From contig JBCBMW010000003.1 in NCBI GenBank assembly GCA_039822105.1, positions 62,001 through 126,000 on the forward strand: DNA of 64,000 bases, written 5' to 3'. The DNA comes from Parvularcula sp039822105. GTDB lineage: Bacteria; Pseudomonadota; Alphaproteobacteria; Caulobacterales; Parvularculaceae. Of the stretch, positions 1-7,860 are shown in pieces (positions within the stretch are counted from its first letter, which is position 1; every line of letters starts with the position of its first letter). Under the pieces are notes generated by a model. That model made no database searches. It was not told where the DNA came from and worked only from the letters and a program-made list of their open reading frames with translations. A program made the translations under genes and the position numbers.

Positions 1-225
1 TTTCCGCCCAACTCCGTATGGCAATCGTTCAACATCACCCTGCCGGGGATTTTGGGCCCAGGGATGTACACGGTCGTGTTCGCATCGACCGGCACTGGAC
101 CGGTCGACCTCCTGATCGACAACGCGAGGGTTCTTGCAGACGTGCCGGACAACATCATTCCGGTTCCAGGCGCGATGCTGCTGTTCGTGCCGGCCCTGCT
201 GATGCTCCGCCGCCGCTCAGTCTAG
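1..225 (+). CDS. PEP-CTERM/VPLPA-type exported protein, C-terminal fragment
   Basis: The reading frame is open from the first base and stops at 223-225, so only the last 74 residues are in the window. The fragment reads like the end of a beta-rich surface domain. It closes with the tripartite sorting tail seen in PEP-CTERM/VPLPA-CTERM proteins: a short 'IPVPGA' motif, a hydrophobic stretch (MLLFVPALLML) and a basic end (RRRSV). In known systems this tail is recognised by an exosortase-type transpeptidase and the protein goes to the surface or exopolysaccharide. Another protein with the same kind of tail follows on the opposite strand. The function of the main domain cannot be judged from this piece. 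Confidence 0.72.
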   Translation, partial: FPPNSVWQSFNITLPGILGPGMYTVVFASTGTGPVDLLIDNARVLADVPDNIIPVPGAMLLFVPALLMLRRRSV

Positions 226-434
226 TTGTCGCCAGCTTCAAGGCGCGCAGGAGCATATCCAACCTCTCTTGTGAGCGACCAGGGAGACGAGACGTCTCGA
301 CCAGCTCAAGATGAACGTCCGGAAGTAGGTTCACGCCTTACCCGAAGCCAGCCGTTCATGGGGTGCCTTAATGGACGGCGTCAGTCATGGGTGTCGTGGT
401 CAACCGGACGTCCGCTCCACTGACGCTTAGGCAC

Positions 435-463
435 AAAAAAAGCGGCTCCGAAGAGCCGCTTTT
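435..463. terminator. Bidirectional rho-independent terminator
   Basis: An 8-bp stem (AGCGGCTC at 441-448, GAGCCGCT at 453-460) has a CGAA loop. It is flanked by six A on the left and a short T run on the right. It lies just past the stop of the minus-strand gene at 484-1143, where the A run becomes a U tract, so it serves that gene best. It may also stop transcription arriving from the plus-strand gene at 1-225. Confidence 0.85.
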
Positions 464-483
464 CTTACTTATAGTCTTGAAGC

Positions 484-1143
484 TTATGCAGCTTTCCGGC
501 GGCGACGGCTTGCGATGCCGAAGAGGCTCATGCCGCCAACGAAGAGTGGAAGTGCTGCTGGAACCGGAACCGGTGACAGGTCAACTTCGAGGATCGATGG
601 GTCACCATTGGTGGCCACGTAAAGAAGGTCGAACTCGCCGCCATTGTAGTTCTGGACGAGCGTGAACGTCTCAGACACTGGGCCGAGAACGCCGCCGAGG
701 AAGGCGTCGTCTTCGAAGATGGCGAAACCATCGTCGTGCGTCACGGCGACGTCACCAGCAGCAGCGGTACCTTGAAGCTCAAAGAAGAAGAAGGTGGTTG
801 TTGCCGTGCCGTTGTTGATGTTCGGCTTGCTGAGCTGGAGGTCAGCAACCGTTCCGTCGAGGCCAGTGACAGTGCCGCCACCGGTTGCGAGCCAGTCACC
901 GATCGTCGTGGCATCGGTGCCATCGGACGTACGGAAGTCCAGCTCACCTTGGTAAACGAACGTGTCCGACTGTGCGGAAGCGTCAAGGAAAGCTGCGTTG
1001 TAGTCGGCCATTTCAGCTTGCGACTCAGACGAGCTCAGATTGGTGACGTTGACCACGGTCACGTCAAAGGTGAACACCGCGGCGTGAGCCGGAACGGTGA
1101 TCATAAGTGCAGCTGCAACAGCAGTTGCGATAGACTTGATCAT
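484..1143 (-). CDS. VPLPA/PEP-CTERM sorting-domain exported protein
   Basis: This 219-residue protein has an N-terminal signal peptide (MIKSIATAVAAALMITVPAHA), so the ATG at 1143 is preferred over an upstream in-frame GTG at 1176. The middle is acidic and Thr/Gly/Asp-rich with no enzyme motif, typical of secreted beta-sandwich proteins. The C-terminus has the motif VPVPAALP, a hydrophobic helix and the basic tail ASRRRRKAA, the classic sorting tail cut by an exosortase/archaeosortase-like enzyme. It probably decorates the cell surface or matrix. No exosortase gene lies in this window, so the partner is elsewhere. A terminator follows directly. The fold and ligand are unknown. Confidence 0.82.
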   Translation of the reverse strand: MIKSIATAVAAALMITVPAHAAVFTFDVTVVNVTNLSSSESQAEMADYNAAFLDASAQSDTFVYQGELDFRTSDGTDATTIGDWLATGGGTVTGLDGTVADLQLSKPNINNGTATTTFFFFELQGTAAAGDVAVTHDDGFAIFEDDAFLGGVLGPVSETFTLVQNYNGGEFDLLYVATNGDPSILEVDLSPVPVPAALPLFVGGMSLFGIASRRRRKAA

Positions 1144-1344
1144 TTTTAACCCCAGGTTACCCATAACAGTTCGCACGCTGTGCTCTCCGGACGAGTGTCA
1201 CCGCGACTGCACCTCGAACGCTTTGGATCCCCTCCAGGAAGCCCAAATTGGACGACGTACGCTCACCCCATCAGCGTGATATTGGGATGTTATAGCATAC
1301 AATTTTATCCGAGTAAAACAGTACCTGTTAACTTATGACGGGGG

Positions 1345-1371
1345 CTAGCCAGCCTGGATGACTGGAGCTAG
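1345..1371 (+). promoter_or_regulatory. Hairpin covering the guaB ribosome binding site
   Basis: CTAGC at 1345-1349 pairs with GCTAG at 1367-1371, with an inner CAG/CTG pairing. The only good Shine-Dalgarno match for guaB (GGAG, 1364-1367) lies in the right arm, 12 nt before the ATG. Just upstream, AACAG-TAC-CTGTT at 1317-1329 is a small inverted repeat. A role in controlling guaB translation is an inference; no known riboswitch is recognised here. Confidence 0.3.
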
Positions 1372-1379
1372 ACGCGCGC

Positions 1380-2855
1380 ATGGAAATTCGCGACGCCCTG
1401 ACCTTTGACGACGTCCTTCTTGAGCCAGGCCCCTCAGAAGTGCTGCCTGCCGATGCGATCGTCAAAACCCGCCTGACATCTTCAATCAACCTCAACGTGC
1501 CGATCCTGTCGGCGGCGATGGACACGGTGACAGAGGCGCCGATGGCGATTGCCATGGCGCAGCTCGGCGGCATCGGCGTGTTGCACCGCAACCTCTCGGT
1601 GGAAGAGCAAGCCGAGCAGGTGAGGCAGGTCAAACGCTACGAAAGCGGGATGGTGGTGAACCCGCTGACCCTTACGCCCGAAGACACACTCGGACATGCG
1701 CGCGCGATCATGGCGGAACGCAAGATATCCGGCTTCCCTGTGGTTGAGGGCCGAGATGAGGCTGGGATCGGCAAACTGGTCGGTGTCTTGACCAACCGCG
1801 ACATGCGCTTTGCGAAGGACCCATCGCAGAGGGTGGCGGAGCTGATGACCTCCGACGACTTAGCCACGGTGAAGGAGGGGGCGGACCCTGAAGTGGTCCG
1901 CGGTCTGATCCATGAACGCCGCATTGAGCGGATCATTGTCGTGGATGACGACTACCGCTGCGTGGGACTGATCACCGTCAAGGATATGGAGAACGCCGAG
2001 CGGCATCCCGATGCTGTGAAAGACGCCGAGGGCCGCTTGCGGGTCGCGGGTGCGACGACGGTGGGTGACGCCGGGTTCGAACGGGCCGTTGCCCTGGTGG
2101 AAGCAGGCGTCGACGTTGTGGTGATCGACACGGCCCATGGCCATTCTGCATCCGTCAGCGAACAGGTGCGCCGGGTGAAACGCGCGTACTCGTCGGCTCA
2201 GGTGATCGCCGGGAACGTCGCCACCTATGACGCGACAAGAGCGCTGATTGATGCGGGCGCTGACGCCGTCAAAGTCGGGATCGGGCCGGGATCGATCTGC
2301 ACCACACGGATTGTTGCCGGTGTCGGTGTGCCCCAGCTCACAGCCGTTGATGACGCGGCGCGCGCGGCGCGCGACACGAATACGCCCATCATCGCCGATG
2401 GCGGCCTCAAATATTCCGGTGATATGGCGAAAGCGCTTGCGGCGGGCGCGTCGGCCTGCATGGTCGGAAGTCTTCTTGCCGGCAGTGAAGAGGCGCCAGG
2501 TGAAGTGTTCCTCTTCCAAGGTCGATCGTACAAGTCCTATCGCGGTATGGGCTCGATCACAGCGATGGCCCGCGGTTCAGCCGACCGCTATTTCCAAGCA
2601 GATGTTAGCGAGACCATGAAACTGGTGCCAGAGGGCATCGAGGGCAGGGTGCCGTTCAAAGGGCCGATCGCTGCAATCCTGCATCAACTCACCGGCGGCA
2701 TTCGCGCGTCCATGGGCTATGTCGGTGCCGCAACCATCGCTGACATGCAGAGCAAAGCCCGCTTTGTGCGGATTACCAATGCCGGCCTCCGCGAAAGCCA
2801 CGTGCACGACGTTTCAATCACGCGCGAGGCCCCGAACTATCCAAGCCCTCGGTAA
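1380..2855 (+). CDS. guaB: Inosine-5'-monophosphate dehydrogenase
   Basis: This cytoplasmic enzyme oxidises IMP to XMP with NAD+, the committed step of GMP synthesis. The 491-residue length is normal for bacterial IMPDH. The N-terminus (FDDVLLEP) opens the TIM barrel. A CBS pair (about residues 95-205) interrupts it, containing 'MAERKISGFPVV' and 'RIERIIVVDD'. The barrel then resumes with 'VVIDTAHGHS', the catalytic loop GPGSICTTR with the nucleophile at about Cys307, 'IADGGLKYSGD' and the flap YRGMGSITAM. It heads an operon with rluE (24-nt gap) and rsmB. Identity is secure. Confidence 0.97.
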   Translation: MEIRDALTFDDVLLEPGPSEVLPADAIVKTRLTSSINLNVPILSAAMDTVTEAPMAIAMAQLGGIGVLHRNLSVEEQAEQVRQVKRYESGMVVNPLTLTPEDTLGHARAIMAERKISGFPVVEGRDEAGIGKLVGVLTNRDMRFAKDPSQRVAELMTSDDLATVKEGADPEVVRGLIHERRIERIIVVDDDYRCVGLITVKDMENAERHPDAVKDAEGRLRVAGATTVGDAGFERAVALVEAGVDVVVIDTAHGHSASVSEQVRRVKRAYSSAQVIAGNVATYDATRALIDAGADAVKVGIGPGSICTTRIVAGVGVPQLTAVDDAARAARDTNTPIIADGGLKYSGDMAKALAAGASACMVGSLLAGSEEAPGEVFLFQGRSYKSYRGMGSITAMARGSADRYFQADVSETMKLVPEGIEGRVPFKGPIAAILHQLTGGIRASMGYVGAATIADMQSKARFVRITNAGLRESHVHDVSITREAPNYPSPR

Positions 2856-2879
2856 GATCCAAGGCAGGAAAGGCGAGGC

Positions 2880-3431
2880 ATGCTGATCGCCTTCAACAAA
2901 CCGATGAATGTCTTGAGCCAATTCACCTCTGAGGGGGGATGGCCCGGGCTTTCTGACCACATTGAAGTTCCAGGCGTTTATGCCGCCGGAAGGCTCGATA
3001 GGGATTCCGAGGGGCTGCTGCTCTTGACCGATGACGGCCGGCTCCAGGCCCGGATCACCGATCCCAAGCGCAAGATGCCAAAGACTTACCTGGTGCAGGT
3101 GGAAGGCGAGCCGACGGGCGACCAGCTGTCAGCATTGCGGGCTGGCGTTGAGCTCAAGGACGGGCGGACCAAAAGAGCAGAAGCCACTCAGATCGAACCG
3201 CCGCAGCTCTGGCCACGTAACCCGCCGATCCGTGAACGGAAAAACGTGCCCGACAGTTGGCTGCGCTTAACGATCACGGAAGGCCGCAACCGGCAGGTGA
3301 GGCGGATGACGGCCCATGTTGGCCTGCCCACCCTGCGCTTGGTGCGATGGCAAATCGGTCCTTGGTCCTTAGGTGATCTGGCGCCAGGTGTGTGGCGAGA
3401 GATTGAAGAAAGTGAGATGAACCATGCGTGA
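2880..3431 (+). CDS. rluE: RsuA/RluE-family rRNA pseudouridine synthase
   Basis: The enzyme converts a specific uridine of rRNA to pseudouridine; the E. coli RluE target is U2457 of 23S rRNA. The 183-residue protein begins directly with the catalytic domain (MLIAFNKPMNVL) and lacks the N-terminal S4 domain of RsuA and RluB. Motif II is GRLDRDSEGLLLLT, with catalytic Asp40. 'KTYLVQVEG' and the conserved 'ITEGRNRQVRRM' follow. Length and absence of S4 favour the RluE branch. The exact target base is inferred from family membership. Its stop codon overlaps the rsmB start by 8 nt, indicating translational coupling. Confidence 0.88.
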   Translation: MLIAFNKPMNVLSQFTSEGGWPGLSDHIEVPGVYAAGRLDRDSEGLLLLTDDGRLQARITDPKRKMPKTYLVQVEGEPTGDQLSALRAGVELKDGRTKRAEATQIEPPQLWPRNPPIRERKNVPDSWLRLTITEGRNRQVRRMTAHVGLPTLRLVRWQIGPWSLGDLAPGVWREIEESEMNHA

Positions 3432-4665
3432 TCCAGGCCGTGTTGGTGCGGCGGTCGAAGTCTTGTCAGGCTTTCGGGATCGCTCCTTGCCGCTCTCGAT
3501 CCTGATGAACGATTGGGCACGCAATGCTCGGTTCGCGGGCTCAAAGGACCGCGCCTTTGTCCGCGGCCTGTGCCTCGACGTTTTGAGGCGCTGGCGCTCG
3601 TTCAATGGAGAAGGGAGCGTCCGCTGCGCTGTCTACCTCACGTTGCGCGACGTTTGGGGATGGGACGCGAGCCGCGTGGAGGCCGCCTTTGCTGGCGATC
3701 ACGGCCCCGGTTGGCTGACGACGGAAGAACTCGCCGTTGAGCCGTCAGAGGAGGCCGATATTCCTCCGTTCTGCGATGATCTCGCGCCGCATCTTTCAGC
3801 AGAGCAGGTCAAAGCCATGCTCGAGCGCGCACCGGTCGATTTGCGCGCCAACACGCTCAAGGCCTCGCCAGAGAAGGCGCTCAAGGCCATCCAAAATCTC
3901 GGCGCCGAGCCTTCGCCTTTGTCGGAAGTCGGCCTCCGGATTGCGCCGCCGCCAGCCGCTGAAAAAGGGCCGGGTGTGAAGGTCATCCCAGCTTTCGGCA
4001 AAGGCTGGCTCGAGGTGCAGGACGAGGGCAGCCAGCTCACCGTTCTGGCGGCGGGGCCGCTTGATGGTGCGCAGGTGCTCGACCTTTGCGCGGGATCCGG
4101 CGGGAAGACGCTCGCTCTCGCCGCAAGCATGGGGAACAAGGGGCAAGTTCATGCCTATGATGCGATCCCGGAGCGTCTGGCGCCGATCCATGAGCGGTTG
4201 AGGCGTGCAGGTGCACGGAATGTCCAAGTGATCGGCGCTGCAGAGACCGATCGTCTCGAGGCGCTCCGTGGACGTATGGACCTCGTTTTCGTTGATGCGC
4301 CTTGCAGCGGCTCAGGCACCTGGCGGCGGCATCCTGATACCAAGTGGCGCCTGACGCCTGCTCATCTCGAAGCGCGCCAGGAAGAGCAAGACATGATCCT
4401 GAGGGACGCGTCGCGATACGTGAAGCCGGGCGGCATTCTTCACTACGTGACGTGCTCTTACTTCGAAGCCGAAAATGAGGAGCGGGCCGAGGCTTTCTTG
4501 GCCGAGCACACCGATTTCGAGCTTGTGGATCCGCTCGGTGGTCTCCCTCAAGGCGCGTTCCGTGAGCGACTTCAACCCTTTACAACCGATAAGGCGCTGC
4601 GGCTTGCACCCTGGTCGTCCGGCACCGATGCCTTTACCTTGTTAAGACTTCAGCGAAAAACGTGA
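3424..4665 (+). CDS. rsmB: RsmB/NOP-family rRNA (cytosine-5) methyltransferase
   Basis: This 413-residue SAM-dependent enzyme methylates cytosine C5 in rRNA (C967 of 16S rRNA in E. coli). About residues 1-140 resemble the NusB-like RNA-binding domain ('RDRAFVRGLCLDVLRR'). The C-terminal Rossmann methyltransferase shows the SAM motif 'VLDLCAGSGGKTLALAASMG' and the two family cysteines: the VDAPCSGSGTWRR motif (about Cys294) and 'VTCSY' (about Cys344), one the nucleophile and the other needed for product release. It is the last gene of guaB-rluE-rsmB and is followed by a terminator hairpin. It could modify a different cytosine than E. coli RsmB. Confidence 0.92.
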   Translation: MRDPGRVGAAVEVLSGFRDRSLPLSILMNDWARNARFAGSKDRAFVRGLCLDVLRRWRSFNGEGSVRCAVYLTLRDVWGWDASRVEAAFAGDHGPGWLTTEELAVEPSEEADIPPFCDDLAPHLSAEQVKAMLERAPVDLRANTLKASPEKALKAIQNLGAEPSPLSEVGLRIAPPPAAEKGPGVKVIPAFGKGWLEVQDEGSQLTVLAAGPLDGAQVLDLCAGSGGKTLALAASMGNKGQVHAYDAIPERLAPIHERLRRAGARNVQVIGAAETDRLEALRGRMDLVFVDAPCSGSGTWRRHPDTKWRLTPAHLEARQEEQDMILRDASRYVKPGGILHYVTCSYFEAENEERAEAFLAEHTDFELVDPLGGLPQGAFRERLQPFTTDKALRLAPWSSGTDAFTLLRLQRKT

Positions 4666-4738
4666 TGAAAAGAGGGGTTGGAACGCAACGCAACAACCGC
4701 TAGCTAGTTCGGGCAGTTCGGGACTACGGTCATACGAA

Positions 4739-4761
4739 ACACCATTTCGGTGGTGTCTTTT
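4739..4761 (+). terminator. Rho-independent terminator after rsmB
   Basis: ACACCA (4739-4744) and TGGTGT (4751-4756) form a 6-bp stem with a six-base loop, followed by CTTTT. It lies about 75 bp past the rsmB stop and closes the guaB operon. Confidence 0.7.
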
Positions 4762-4817
4762 GACCACGAATGGCTGCTTCAACGAATTCAAAGCGCCTTT
4801 CTTGCACGGTCCCTCCT

Positions 4818-4895
4818 GCTGCCTGTCTAGGCGGGCAGCGTCTTGTCACGGCTAGGAGAGCCCTTTCCCTGCCAGCGGAGCACCGCTGTCCAGGG
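4818..4895 (+). promoter_or_regulatory. Structured 5' leader of the DUF4167 gene
   Basis: Two hairpins lie between the rsmB terminator and the ATG at 4927. The first pairs GCTGCC (4818-4823) with GGCAGC (4834-4839). The second pairs CCCTG + CAGCGG (4867-4878) with CCGCTG + CAGGG (4883-4895) around an AGCA loop, giving about 11 pairs with a small internal loop. They sit 31-110 nt before the start codon, where a leader RNA or attenuator would be. No Rfam class was recognised by eye. Confidence 0.4.
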
Positions 4896-4926
4896 GGCAA
4901 CAACACACAGGAATATTTGAACGCTC

Positions 4927-5502
4927 ATGGCGCAATACTCAAAACGCGGGCGCAATAACAATCGCCGCCGCCAAGGGGGGAACAACAACCCCAACCGGTC
5001 CATGGATAGCCAGGGACCAGAGGTCAAAATCCGCGGTACGGCGACACAGATTTACGATAAATACCAGGCGCTTGCCCGCGATGCTGCGTCCTCTGGTGAC
5101 CGCATCCGCGCAGAAAGCCTGATGCAGCACGCGGAGCACTATTACCGCCTGATGAAGTCGATGCAGCCGGAGAAGTCGGCTGAACAGCGCAAGGAGGGCG
5201 GCGATGACGCCCAGGCCCCGGCGCAAGACCAACAGGCCAGCGCCGAAGCATCGACAGAAGCCAAAACGGAAGACCAGCAGGCGAGTGTCGAGACGTCTGG
5301 CGAAGCGGCTTCCGAAACGGCACCAAGCGAAGAAGCCCCTGAAGCGTCCGCAGCTGCAGCCGGTGAAGAGAATCAAGAAGAGCCACGTCCTCGCCGCCGT
5401 CGTCGTCGCCGCAGAACCGGTGACGAAGCAGAAGCCGCGGAAAACGAGACGGCTGCGCAACCTGACGCTCCCGCAGAGCTTGAAGAAGCCGGCGCCAAGT
5501 AG
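4927..5502 (+). CDS. DUF4167 domain-containing protein
   Basis: The first about 80 residues match the alphaproteobacterial DUF4167 domain. There is a basic, Asn-rich start (KRGRNNNRRRQGGNNN), then 'VKIRGTATQIYDKYQALARDA...' and 'RIRAESLMQHAEHYYRLMK'. The rest (about residues 85-191) is low-complexity Glu/Ala/Gln with an arginine cluster (PRPRRRRRRRR) near the end. Basic clusters at both ends suggest nucleic acid or ribosome association, but the function is unknown. It stands alone, with a structured leader upstream and an SDR gene 32 nt downstream. The domain call is confident; no activity is claimed. Confidence 0.85.
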   Translation: MAQYSKRGRNNNRRRQGGNNNPNRSMDSQGPEVKIRGTATQIYDKYQALARDAASSGDRIRAESLMQHAEHYYRLMKSMQPEKSAEQRKEGGDDAQAPAQDQQASAEASTEAKTEDQQASVETSGEAASETAPSEEAPEASAAAAGEENQEEPRPRRRRRRRRTGDEAEAAENETAAQPDAPAELEEAGAK

Positions 5503-5534
5503 GACGGTGCGCTCCAACAACAAAGGAGCGCCCC

Positions 5535-6329
5535 ATGGCTGATCTCAGCAACACACTCTTCGATCTTTCCGGCAAGAACGCGATTGTCACCGGTGCCAGC
5601 CGCGGCATCGGTGAGGCGATTGCCCAGCGGTTTGCGCAGCACGGCGCCGACGTCATTGTCTCCAGCCGGGATCTTGAGGCCTGCCAGAAAGTCGCGTCCG
5701 CGATCAACGAAGCTGAAGGGCGGGAGGCGGCTCACGCGATCGCCTGCAACATTTCGCATACAGAGCAGCTCGAAAACCTTGTCGCCAAAAGTGAAGAGAC
5801 CATCGGCAAGACCGATATCCTGGTCTGCAATGCTGCGGTGAATCCCTATTTTGGTCCGTCTAAAGACATCACAGACGAACAGATTGATAAGATCTTCAAC
5901 TGCAACATCAAATCCAATCACAAGCTGAGCCATCTTGTGGCCCCCAGCATGACCGAGCGCGGCGGCGGCGCGATCGTGATCATCTCATCGATCTCGGCTT
6001 TCCTCGGTAGCCCCGGCATTGGCATGTATGGCGTTTCGAAAGCGGCCGATCTCCAGGTCGCTCGGAACCTTGCCGTCGAGTACGGACCGCAAAACATCCG
6101 TATCAATTGCATCGCGCCTGGCGTCGTGAAAACCTATTTTGCCGAAGCTCTTTGGAAAGACCCGAAGGTCGAGGAGCACGTCACGGGCCAGATCCCGATG
6201 CGCCGGTTCGGTATGCCGGACGATATCGCTGGCGCTGCCGTTTTCCTGGCTTCCGACGCGGCCGCTTGGATGAATGGCCAGCATATCACCATCGACGGCG
6301 GTACGGTCATCAGTACGGGATCTTTGTAA
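5535..6329 (+). CDS. SDR-family NAD(P)-dependent oxidoreductase
   Basis: This 264-residue classical short-chain dehydrogenase has the cofactor motif TGASRGIG (residues 19-26), 'VCNAAVNP' in place of the usual NNAG, the catalytic Ser region 'IISSISAF' and the YxxxK pair (Tyr165, Lys169). The C-terminal 'DDIAGAAVFLASDAAAWMNGQHITIDGG' is typical. 'SRDLEACQ' after strand 2 suggests NADP(H) preference through the Arg. The substrate cannot be read from sequence; relatives act on short acyl or alcohol substrates. A strong SD (AAAGGAG) precedes the ATG. It converges on the antiporter gene, with one base between the two stops. Confidence 0.9.
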   Translation: MADLSNTLFDLSGKNAIVTGASRGIGEAIAQRFAQHGADVIVSSRDLEACQKVASAINEAEGREAAHAIACNISHTEQLENLVAKSEETIGKTDILVCNAAVNPYFGPSKDITDEQIDKIFNCNIKSNHKLSHLVAPSMTERGGGAIVIISSISAFLGSPGIGMYGVSKAADLQVARNLAVEYGPQNIRINCIAPGVVKTYFAEALWKDPKVEEHVTGQIPMRRFGMPDDIAGAAVFLASDAAAWMNGQHITIDGGTVISTGSL

Positions 6330-6330
6330 C

Positions 6331-7686
6331 TTAGAACCCGACAGCTGTGATCCCAGCCACCAGATAGAGGATGCTCGCAGCTCCCGCCGCAACAAGCGCG
6401 TAAGGGAGCTGCGTGCGCACATGGTCGAGGTGATCGCAGCCTGCTGATAAAGACGCGATCAGCGTCGTGTCTGAGATGGGCGAGGCGTGGTCACCAAAGA
6501 CGCCGCCGCCGAGGACTGCCGCGAGCATCAAGCTAGGCGGAATATCAGCGCCCAAAGCCAGCGGCATCGCGACCGGGATCAAGATGCCATAGGTACCCCA
6601 ACTGGTTCCCACGGCGAAGGATGTCCCTGCTGCGGCGAGAAACATGATGGCCGGAAACGCGAATGATCCGGGCACCGCTGTTGCGAGGCCTGCAATGAAA
6701 TCGCCGGTACCAAGCTCTCGCAAGCTGCTCCCCAGTGCCAAGGCGAGTAAGATGACCGTCGTGGCGGGCAAGAGGTCAGCCACGCCCGAGAAAGCCACAT
6801 CGGTGGCCTTGCCCCGTTCAAACTGCTTACTCACCATCAGCATCAAGAGGAGTACAACAACAGCGAGGCTGACGGCCAGAAGGACAGACCGCGCGCCGTC
6901 GCCCTCAAAAAGGTCCCCGCCGCCGGTCCAGACCATGAACCCGACAGTCCCGAACACGAGAACCGCGGCAGGTACCAGCATGAATGCGGTCTTGGTCGGT
7001 CGAACGTCGGCTTCACTGATCTGCCCACGGCTGACCACAGTCTTCATGGGGCCAAAGACACGTCCGCTCCATGCGGTGAAGAACACCAGCGCCAGTGTCC
7101 CAAGAGCATAGAAATTGAGCGGGACCGAACCCGCCACAACGCGGACCGCTTGATCATCGACGTAAGGGCTGACCAAGGCCAGCGCATAGGCGCCCCAGCC
7201 ATTGATCAAAATCAGAACGCTGATCGGCGCGCAGGTGGAATCGATAATGTAGGCCAGCCGCTCGCGGCTCATCTCCAGCCGATCAAACAACGGCCGTCCA
7301 AGAATACCCGACGTCAGAAGACTGATATTCGTTTCGATAAAGAGGATCACACCAGCAAAGGCCGTGGCCAGGGACGCGCGCCGCGGGGTGGAGGCAGCAC
7401 CGCTCGAGATCAGACGCTCAACGGTTGCAGCGATGCCTCCCGATTCGCGCATCAGCGCGATCAGCGTTCCAACCATCAGACAAAAGAGGATAATCGCTGC
7501 ACCGCCAGGGGACGTGAGGACCGCAATCACGCGATCGATCGTCTCCGGAAAAGCGAGCAGCACATTGCCGCGCACAATGAGGGTCTCACTGAGCGCCAAA
7601 CCCAAAATCAGCGAAAGGACGACGTTCCGGGTGGCGAACGCCAACGCAAGGGCGGCGATCGGCGGCGTGAGGGTGAGAATCTCCAT
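6331..7686 (-). CDS. NhaC-family Na+/H+ antiporter
   Basis: This 451-residue inner-membrane protein has about 11-12 hydrophobic segments. The start is placed at the ATG at 7686 (MEILTLTPPIAALALAFATR), because the upstream extension is charged and unlike a membrane start. Signature elements are 'ETNISLLTSGILGRPLFDR', 'SWGTYGILIPVAMPLA' and the conserved 'GGGVFGDHASPISDTTLIAS'. These are hallmarks of the NhaC / ion transporter superfamily, which exchanges Na+ for H+ or organic anions such as malate/lactate. The exact ion pair is not determinable. The gene is monocistronic, between an SDR and carD. Confidence 0.85.
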   Translation of the reverse strand: MEILTLTPPIAALALAFATRNVVLSLILGLALSETLIVRGNVLLAFPETIDRVIAVLTSPGGAAIILFCLMVGTLIALMRESGGIAATVERLISSGAASTPRRASLATAFAGVILFIETNISLLTSGILGRPLFDRLEMSRERLAYIIDSTCAPISVLILINGWGAYALALVSPYVDDQAVRVVAGSVPLNFYALGTLALVFFTAWSGRVFGPMKTVVSRGQISEADVRPTKTAFMLVPAAVLVFGTVGFMVWTGGGDLFEGDGARSVLLAVSLAVVVLLLMLMVSKQFERGKATDVAFSGVADLLPATTVILLALALGSSLRELGTGDFIAGLATAVPGSFAFPAIMFLAAAGTSFAVGTSWGTYGILIPVAMPLALGADIPPSLMLAAVLGGGVFGDHASPISDTTLIASLSAGCDHLDHVRTQLPYALVAAGAASILYLVAGITAVGF

Positions 7687-7798
7687 CCGTCTGGTGTGCC
7701 GGGATCGGTCGTCCTTTTCAATTCGCCGGATAGAAGCACCAGCGTACAAGGATCAATGATCCGGCGCTGCTGTGATCGATCTTTGTGCAAGCGGGTAC

Positions 7799-7833
7799 AA
7801 AAAATCCCGGCCTTCGGATCACCAAAGACCGGG
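7799..7833 (-). terminator. Rho-independent terminator of carD
   Basis: Read on the minus strand, a 12-bp stem (two G-U pairs, TGAT loop, 7806-7833) is followed by A and then six U (7804-7799). It lies 28 bp past the carD stop. The stem contains CCCGG/CCGGG at its base. Confidence 0.9.
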
Positions 7834-7860
7834 ACTGTTCCATTAAGAAAGAACGGCGGT

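Noticed and set aside
1145..1159. TTAA-N7-TTAC resembling a CtrA site
   Set aside because: It lies directly at the start codon of the minus-strand gene rather than at a promoter, and one base differs from consensus.
2066..2081. GGGTTCGAAC resembling a tRNA T-arm
   Set aside because: It is inside guaB coding sequence and no other tRNA arms are present.
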